Shown in pieces: positions 7,750 through 11,787 of a stretch of DNA of 11,787 nucleotides. The DNA lies in assembly GCA_020441605.1 (NCBI GenBank), contig JAGRLX010000349.1:1-11787 (forward strand). The letters are read 5' to 3'. The notes beneath the pieces were generated by a model that ran no database searches, had not been told where the DNA came from, and saw nothing but the letters and a program-made list of their open reading frames with translations. The translations under genes were made by a program, and so were the position numbers. The number at the start of each line of letters is the position of its first letter. Within the stretch, counting starts at the first letter, position 1. The DNA is from Alphaproteobacteria bacterium. GTDB lineage: Bacteria > Pseudomonadota > Alphaproteobacteria > Rhizobiales > Aestuariivirgaceae.

Positions 7750-7780
7750 TCTTCTGCAATTTTTGGATGCAGATGCCAGA

Positions 7781-7800
7781 AAAGGTTGAATTGAACCTTT
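7781..7800. promoter_or_regulatory. 20-bp near-perfect palindrome upstream of the L,D-transpeptidase gene
   Basis: AAAGGTT (7781-7787) and AACCTTT (7794-7800) are exact reverse complements around GAATTG, so 18 of 20 positions are symmetric. There is no following T-run, which argues against a terminator of the activator gene. The element overlaps a possible -35 hexamer TTGAAT (7786-7791; -10 TAGGCT at 7809-7814, 17 bp spacing) and lies just upstream of a sigma-54-like element. It reads best as an operator or activator site. Confidence 0.4.
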
Positions 7801-7804
7801 GGTG

Positions 7805-7820
7805 TGGCTAGGCTTTTGCC
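7805..7820 (+). promoter_or_regulatory. sigma-54-like -24/-12 element of the L,D-transpeptidase gene
   Basis: TGGC (7805-7808) and TTGC (7816-7819) hold GG and GC exactly 10 bp apart, as sigma-54 requires. The -24 box reads TGGCTA against consensus TGGCAC, while the -12 box TTTTGC is good. Transcription would start near 7831, with GGGGATGAG as ribosome site just before the ATG at 7845. A sigma-70 reading (TTGAAT-17-TAGGCT) competes for the same bases. Confidence 0.35.
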
Positions 7821-7844
7821 GTTGACCTTACGAACGGGGATGAG

Positions 7845-9764
7845 ATGAAGACTCTGGCCTTGCGGGTTGCCACGGCAGCTCTTGCTATCGCGCTCACCGC
7901 TGGTTTGTCGGTAGCCCAAGCCGATACAAAAAAGCGCAAGGTTGGCTTTTTCGAGAGCCTGTTCGGGAGCAGTTCCAACAGCAAGCCGCGTGTCAAGAAA
8001 CGCAAGTCGGCCTTCGGCAATCAATGGTGGGAGGATGACAGCGATATCCGCATCATCCGCAACTCGGAAGCCGATATCGCCGTTGTGAAGAAGCGGCGGA
8101 ACCAGGTGGATTCCGACGACGATCCCGAAGGCGATCCGGGTCTCGGCATGGGCAATCTCACCTATGTCCCGGACAAACTGGTGCCACTCGGCGGAATGAC
8201 GCTGGACGAGCCGCGCCCAGAAGCTGCCGACGCTGCTGCCTTGTATGACGCGCTGGCGGACAAGACCCTCGATATTCGTGTGCTGGCGGAGGCGCGCGAC
8301 GCCATTGCCAATCATTATCGTGCCAATGGTTTCCGCCCCCTGTGGACCACTGACGGGAAGGTGACGGCGCGTGCCGTCCAGGTTCTCAAGCTTCTCGCAG
8401 CCGCCGACGCGGAAGGCCTCGTTGCCGCCGATTATCTGCCGCCGGTCCTGAGCGGTTTCGATGCCGTTCCGTCCGAAGGCGATATGGCGGCCCTCGCCCG
8501 ATTGGATCTGGGTCTGACGGCCGTGGTGCTAAAATATGCCCGCCACGCCTCGGGCGGGCAGTTCGATCCACGGCGGCTCTCCCGCTACAATGACGTGACA
8601 CCGCAGTGGGTCAAGGCCGCGGACGCGCTCAAGGTTCTGGCCTGGTCGCCTTTCCCTTCCGAATACCTCCAGGGCCTCCACCCCCGGCATCCGGCCTATG
8701 CCGCATTCCGCCATGCGCTGGCCGAAAAGCGGGCCCGCGGCGAAGGCGAGACCCTGGTGCCGATCCCGGACGGCAAACTCATCAAGGTTGGCAACAGCGA
8801 CGACCGCCTGCCCGATATCCGGGCACGTCTTGCCGCCCGGGGTTTCGCACCCGCACCTGACGTGATCGAGGATGACCCGCTGGTACTCGACGCCGAGCTG
8901 TCGGCCCGCATCAAGGCTTTCCAGGCCTCGGCGGGCCTCGACTCGGATGGGTTGATCGGGCGCAAGACCATTGGCGCCCTGAATGGCAACGACGACACTA
9001 AGGACGTGGCGCGGCTGATCGACAACATGGAACGGCTGCGCTGGCTCCCGCGCGATCTCGGCCGGCGTCATGTCTTCGTCAACCAGCCGGCCTTCAGCGT
9101 CAGAGTGATGGATGGAGATCAGGAAATCTGGCGCAGCCGCGTCATCGTCGGCCGACCCATGACCCAGACCGCCGCTTTCCACGATGAAATCGAGACCGTG
9201 GTTTTCAATCCATCTTGGGGGGTGCCGCAGTCGATCATCGCCAATGAATACCTGCCCAAGTTGCGCAGCGATCCGTCCTATCTCGACCGTATCGGCTTCA
9301 AGGTGGTGGATGCCCGGGGCAAGACCGTACGGTCGAGTGCCGTCGACTGGTGGAGCTACGGGAGCAAAGTTCCATTCGGCATCCAGCAGCCGCCAGGGCG
9401 GTCAAATGCCCTGGGCGAACTGAAATTCCTGTTCCCCAACAGCCATGACATCTACATGCACGACACGCCGAATCGGGAGCTGTTCGACAACGAACGGCGT
9501 GCCTTCAGCCATGGCTGCGTCCGGGTCCAGAACCCGCGCGAGTTCGCGTCTGTGTTGCTGGGGTGGAACGCAGAGGAGGTCGACAGGAACGTCGACGGCC
9601 GCAAGAGCCAGTCGGTGAAGCTTGCCGCCAAGGTTCCGGTCCATTTGACCTACTTCACTGCATGGCCGGATGAATCGGGAAAGATTACCTATTTTGCCGA
9701 CATTTACGGCCGAGATCAGGCGATGGATAATGCCCGTTCGGCCATCACGCTGGCCCGACGTTAA
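7845..9764 (+). CDS. secreted L,D-transpeptidase (YkuD catalytic domain, YcbB/LdtD-like)
   Basis: This enzyme makes 3-3 (L,D) cross-links in peptidoglycan, or attaches proteins to it, in the periplasm. The 639 residues begin with a signal peptide (1-26, cleavage after AQA), then a lysine/arginine- then aspartate-rich low-complexity segment (about 28-95). Next come the scaffold domain of YcbB-type enzymes (about 125-300, with FRPLW near 163), a peptidoglycan-binding module (about 318-380, IKAFQASAGLDSDGLIGRKT) and the YkuD domain (about 408-575). The catalytic motif is SHGCVRV with Cys558 and His556; the upstream His539 of IYMHD completes the site. The ATG at 7845 has GGGGA just upstream. It follows the sigma-54 activator gene by 95 bp. 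Nothing appears truncated. Confidence 0.95.
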   Translation: MKTLALRVATAALAIALTAGLSVAQADTKKRKVGFFESLFGSSSNSKPRVKKRKSAFGNQWWEDDSDIRIIRNSEADIAVVKKRRNQVDSDDDPEGDPGLGMGNLTYVPDKLVPLGGMTLDEPRPEAADAAALYDALADKTLDIRVLAEARDAIANHYRANGFRPLWTTDGKVTARAVQVLKLLAAADAEGLVAADYLPPVLSGFDAVPSEGDMAALARLDLGLTAVVLKYARHASGGQFDPRRLSRYNDVTPQWVKAADALKVLAWSPFPSEYLQGLHPRHPAYAAFRHALAEKRARGEGETLVPIPDGKLIKVGNSDDRLPDIRARLAARGFAPAPDVIEDDPLVLDAELSARIKAFQASAGLDSDGLIGRKTIGALNGNDDTKDVARLIDNMERLRWLPRDLGRRHVFVNQPAFSVRVMDGDQEIWRSRVIVGRPMTQTAAFHDEIETVVFNPSWGVPQSIIANEYLPKLRSDPSYLDRIGFKVVDARGKTVRSSAVDWWSYGSKVPFGIQQPPGRSNALGELKFLFPNSHDIYMHDTPNRELFDNERRAFSHGCVRVQNPREFASVLLGWNAEEVDRNVDGRKSQSVKLAAKVPVHLTYFTAWPDESGKITYFADIYGRDQAMDNARSAITLARR

Positions 9765-9801
9765 CCATCGGGTGGGCCATTTGCGGCCAATTTGACTTGG
9801 A

Positions 9802-9816
9802 TTAAAGCGTTGTTAA
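9802..9816 (+). promoter_or_regulatory. CtrA box (TTAA-N7-TTAA) in the promoter of the DUF882 gene
   Basis: The sequence TTAAAGCGTTGTTAA is a perfect match to the CtrA recognition pattern, two TTAA half-sites separated by seven bases. It overlaps a possible -35 hexamer TTGTTA (9810-9815), which is followed after 16 bp by TTAATT (9832-9837) as a possible -10. CtrA-activated promoters commonly have the box at the -35 position. The site lies 150 bp before the DUF882 start, in the only sizeable gap of this region. Confidence 0.55.
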
Positions 9817-9852
9817 ACATAATCCTTCATCTTAATTCGAAAGGTGCCTCAA

Positions 9853-9919
9853 GGCTGCCTTATTATTGTTCGAAATGCGGATTCAGTGTAAGCGGGCTGA
9901 AATAAGCCTGCTGGCAGCC
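9853..9919 (+). other. possible structured leader stem upstream of the DUF882 gene
   Basis: GGCTGCC (9853-9859) pairs with GGCAGCC (9913-9919), and the adjoining TTATT (9860-9864) pairs with AATAA (9901-9905), leaving a small bulge on the right arm and a 36-base loop. If transcription starts near the CtrA box, this stem would fill most of the untranslated leader. Covariation cannot be assessed from one sequence. Confidence 0.3.
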
Positions 9920-9938
9920 TGGACGGGGCACCAGAAGG

Positions 9939-9954
9939 AACCGGAAAACCGGTT
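9939..9954 (+). other. hairpin between possible ribosome site and start of the DUF882 gene
   Basis: AACCGG (9939-9944), loop AAAA, CCGGTT (9949-9954) forms a perfect 6-bp hairpin. It begins at the last base of the best Shine-Dalgarno-like sequence (AAGGA, 9935-9939), which otherwise lies 26 bases from the ATG at 9966, too far to work. Folding would bring the two to about 11 bases apart. Confidence 0.35.
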
Positions 9955-9965
9955 GTGTGTGGGGT

Positions 9966-11471
9966 ATGAGTTTGGTTTGCAGGGAAGACGGACAGCGTCG
10001 CAATTTGATCTCGCGTTGCAAAAAGGCCCTTGCCTCAACGGCTGTGGCGGCAGTGATGGCCGCAGGCGTATGGGCGGGATTTGGCGCTACGGCCCATTCG
10101 GGCGGTGAAACCCGTACGCTCTCGCTCTATCACGTGCACACGCGCGAGAGCCTCAACATCACCTACATGAAAGATGGGAAGTACATCCCGTCGGCGATCA
10201 AGAAGATCAACTACCTGATGCGCGACTGGCGTCGCAACGAAGTGATCAAGATGGACCCCCGGACCATCGATCTCATGTGGGAACTCCATGCCGACCTTGG
10301 CTCCAAGCGGCCTATTCACATCGTTTGCGGTTATCGTTCGCCACGCACCAACGCATTTCTCAAGAAGATCGGCCGCAACGTGGCCCGCAAGAGCCAGCAC
10401 ATGGTTGGCCACGCGATTGATCTCTATTTCCCGGACATTCCCACCGAGAAGATCCGCAACAGCGCACTCGTGCGTAAGGTTGGCGGCGTCGGCTATTATC
10501 GCAGCGGCGGCGGACCCACCGGCTTCCTCCATATCGACTCTGGCAACGTCCGCCATTGGGGACCAGCGATCAGTTCTTCGCAAATGGCGCGCATCATGCG
10601 CGACTACAAGAAGACCGTCGGTGCCCGCCGGGGCAAGGCAGGCATGATTGCCGTGCCGGAACCGGCCGACGATGGGCTCCCGACGTCAGATGGACCTTTC
10701 CAGCAGGCCGAACTGAAGTCGAAGTCGAAGGCCAAGAAGCAAAAGATTCCGCTCGAGACCGCCTATACTGAAGATGACGACGAACTGGCACAGCTGAGCA
10801 GCGATGCGAGCAAGTCTGGAGACAAGGCCAAACCGGTGGCCGAAGCGGCCGGGGAAGCGCCGGAAGGCGTCGTCAAGGCCTATCCGGTCCCGAAACCGCG
10901 CCCGAAACCCATCGAGGTACTGATGATGGCGGCGGTCAACATGAAGATCGAGCCGGCCTCCGCGCCGCCGCCGGACCAGATGGCCCGGCAGAAGCCGTCA
11001 CCGGTCTCGGACAGCATTGGTGTAGTGATTTCCGCCGAGACTATGGCCGAACTGTCGGCCGATGCGCCCACGTCGAATGCAGCGGCCAAGGGAAGCCTTG
11101 CAACCGAGCTGCGCGATGGTACCGCTTCCGGTGTTCCCATGATCAGGACCCTCACGGCATCGGCTGCGGGTGACGACCTTTTCTGGTGGCCTACCCAGGT
11201 CATTTTCAACAGCGATAAGGCGGTGCGCGTCGATGGCGCCCCCCAGCGCTTCGGCGACACGGTGGCTGGACTCCTCCCCGGTGTTGACGAGGCCGAGGCT
11301 GCCGAACCGGCTCCGGCCCTGCCCCGCTTGGCTGTGGCGGCCATGCCTGAACTCGCCAGCGGCAAAGGCGACATGCTGGTCGTCAATCGCCAGGGCAAGG
11401 GCAGCCTGATGGAAGATGCTCCTGCCCTCAAGGCCCGCAAGCTCAAGGTCGGGCAGTTGATCACGCCGTGA
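9966..11471 (+). CDS. exported DUF882 (YcbK/M15-like) putative peptidoglycan peptidase with long C-terminal tail
   Basis: This is probably a zinc peptidase that trims peptide stems of peptidoglycan in the periplasm. The 501 residues start with a long basic n-region and a hydrophobic helix (about 21-43) consistent with a signal peptide. The DUF882 domain spans about 50-205: CGYRSPRTN (121-129), the M15-type motif SQHMVGHAID with His145 and Asp152, and GFLHIDSGNVRHWG with His189, giving the expected His/Asp/His zinc site. After about residue 215 comes a 285-residue tail, rich in Lys, Ala and Pro (KPRPKP repeats), with a small ordered-looking block DDLFWWPTQVIFNSDKAVRVDG near 400. Start choice is uncertain: ATG 9966 is taken, with in-frame GTG 9957 and TTG 9972 as options. 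It follows the L,D-transpeptidase gene by 200 bp but has its own probable promoter. Confidence 0.88.
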   Translation: MSLVCREDGQRRNLISRCKKALASTAVAAVMAAGVWAGFGATAHSGGETRTLSLYHVHTRESLNITYMKDGKYIPSAIKKINYLMRDWRRNEVIKMDPRTIDLMWELHADLGSKRPIHIVCGYRSPRTNAFLKKIGRNVARKSQHMVGHAIDLYFPDIPTEKIRNSALVRKVGGVGYYRSGGGPTGFLHIDSGNVRHWGPAISSSQMARIMRDYKKTVGARRGKAGMIAVPEPADDGLPTSDGPFQQAELKSKSKAKKQKIPLETAYTEDDDELAQLSSDASKSGDKAKPVAEAAGEAPEGVVKAYPVPKPRPKPIEVLMMAAVNMKIEPASAPPPDQMARQKPSPVSDSIGVVISAETMAELSADAPTSNAAAKGSLATELRDGTASGVPMIRTLTASAAGDDLFWWPTQVIFNSDKAVRVDGAPQRFGDTVAGLLPGVDEAEAAEPAPALPRLAVAAMPELASGKGDMLVVNRQGKGSLMEDAPALKARKLKVGQLITP

Positions 11472-11494
11472 CGGCTGTTCCCCTCTGAAACGCA

Positions 11495-11520
11495 ATTGAG
11501 GCGGCTTCGGCCGCCTCAAT
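11495..11520. terminator. strong hairpin between convergent DUF882 and gapR genes
   Basis: ATTGAGGCGGC (11495-11505), tetraloop TTCG, GCCGCCTCAAT (11510-11520) is a perfect 11-bp GC-rich stem with a very stable loop, 23 bp after the DUF882 stop. There is no real T-run on either side (the minus side has TGCGTTTC), so it may terminate weakly, or act as a transcript 3'-end stabiliser. Its location between convergent genes fits a two-way terminator. Confidence 0.65.
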
Positions 11521-11542
11521 CATGTTCAAGCCAACACATATT

Positions 11543-11562
11543 TTGCCGCCCGCTTGCGGCAA
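11543..11562 (-). terminator. hairpin just after the gapR stop
   Basis: TTGCCGC (11543-11549) and GCGGCAA (11556-11562) form a perfect 7-bp inverted repeat 11 bp after the gapR stop codon when read on the minus strand, followed by AAATATG rather than a T-run. A competing stem (CGCTTG/CAAGCG) overlaps it. It could be the gapR transcript end, but the missing U-tract makes this tentative. Confidence 0.35.
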
Positions 11563-11573
11563 GCGCATAATGA

Positions 11574-11787
11574 TCAGGCCGCCTCCTCGCCGAGGTCCGG
11601 AATCATGCCGAGCGCAGAGAGATAGAGGTCGAGCATCGATTGCTCTTCTTCACGTTCAGCCGCTTCCTTCTTGCGCAGCGATATGACCTTTCGCAGGATC
11701 TTGGTATCAAACCCATTGGCCTTGGCCTCGGCGTAGACTTCCTTGATGTCCCCGGCGATAGCCTTCTTTTCTTCTTCAAGCCGTTCG
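11574..11787 (-). CDS. gapR: GapR / DUF2312 nucleoid-associated protein, C-terminal part
   Basis: Seventy C-terminal residues are visible, reading [20 protein letters not shown], then [20 protein letters not shown], and ending [19 protein letters not shown]; the 5' end is beyond the right edge. The charged coiled-coil start, the AK.NGFD.KILRKVI.LRK block and the final LDLYL.ALG are the signature of the DUF2312 (UPF0335) family. In Caulobacter this protein, GapR, binds overtwisted DNA ahead of replication forks and transcription and is needed for normal chromosome replication. The tail IPDLGEEAA is slightly longer than the family core. It converges on the DUF882 gene, with two hairpins in the 102-bp gap. 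Confidence 0.93.
   Translation of the reverse strand, partial: ERLEEEKKAIAGDIKEVYAEAKANGFDTKILRKVISLRKKEAAEREEEQSMLDLYLSALGMIPDLGEEAA

Noticed and set aside
9775..9788. GGCC-ATTTGC-GGCC hairpin just after the L,D-transpeptidase stop, possibly a terminator
   Set aside because: The stem is only 4 bp with a weak AATTTG tail; too weak to call.
9836..9874. Two TTCGAAA copies 33 bp apart before the DUF882 gene
   Set aside because: TTCGAA is a short palindrome and two copies can occur by chance; no known regulator matches.
9866..10108. 80-codon open frame spanning the leader and start of the DUF882 gene
   Set aside because: It overlaps the DUF882 coding frame for most of its length, has no ribosome site, and its product resembles no protein I know; the leader structures explain the region better.
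1..11787. Search for tRNA, rRNA, CRISPR repeats, transposase genes and attachment sites
   Set aside because: None seen: no repeated spacer pattern, no transposase motif and no integrase gene in any frame; base use appears even across the window.

Overview
The window looks like chromosomal DNA of an alphaproteobacterium, most likely of the Hyphomicrobiales (Rhizobiales). The evidence is the high G+C content, a proton-pumping transhydrogenase with its alpha subunit split into two genes, an alphaproteobacterial aa3-type oxidase subunit IV-like protein, a GapR (DUF2312) protein, a DUF882 peptidase and a CtrA-type TTAA-N7-TTAA box. Nothing points to a mobile element, CRISPR array, tRNA or rRNA.

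Left part (1-3472, minus strand): a probable respiratory/redox operon reading leftward, with a small oxidase subunit IV-like membrane protein, then pntAA, then pntAB (cut by the window edge). Upstream of it in the same direction lies pepF, a zinc oligoendopeptidase F.

Middle (3473-6022): a seven-helix CREST/alkaline-ceramidase-type membrane hydrolase reads rightward, divergent from pepF. It runs tail-to-tail into a P1B metal ATPase of the TPC-motif type, and the two coding regions overlap by 26 bp. The ATPase appears to start with TTG.

Right part (6023-11787): a probable cell-envelope locus. An NtrC-type sigma-54 activator with a receiver domain is followed by a secreted L,D-transpeptidase and an exported DUF882 (M15-like) putative peptidoglycan peptidase. 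A convergent gapR gene, for a nucleoid protein, is cut by the right edge. The gaps hold the most interesting non-coding signals: sigma-54-like -24/-12 elements before both the activator and the transpeptidase, a 20-bp near-palindrome before the transpeptidase, a perfect CtrA box and a structured leader before the DUF882 gene, and a strong hairpin between the DUF882 gene and gapR.

I see no clear-cut unknown defence or mobile system. The best candidate for something undescribed is a small regulon, inferred only from motifs, in which a sigma-54 activator and CtrA tie peptidoglycan remodelling enzymes to the cell cycle.
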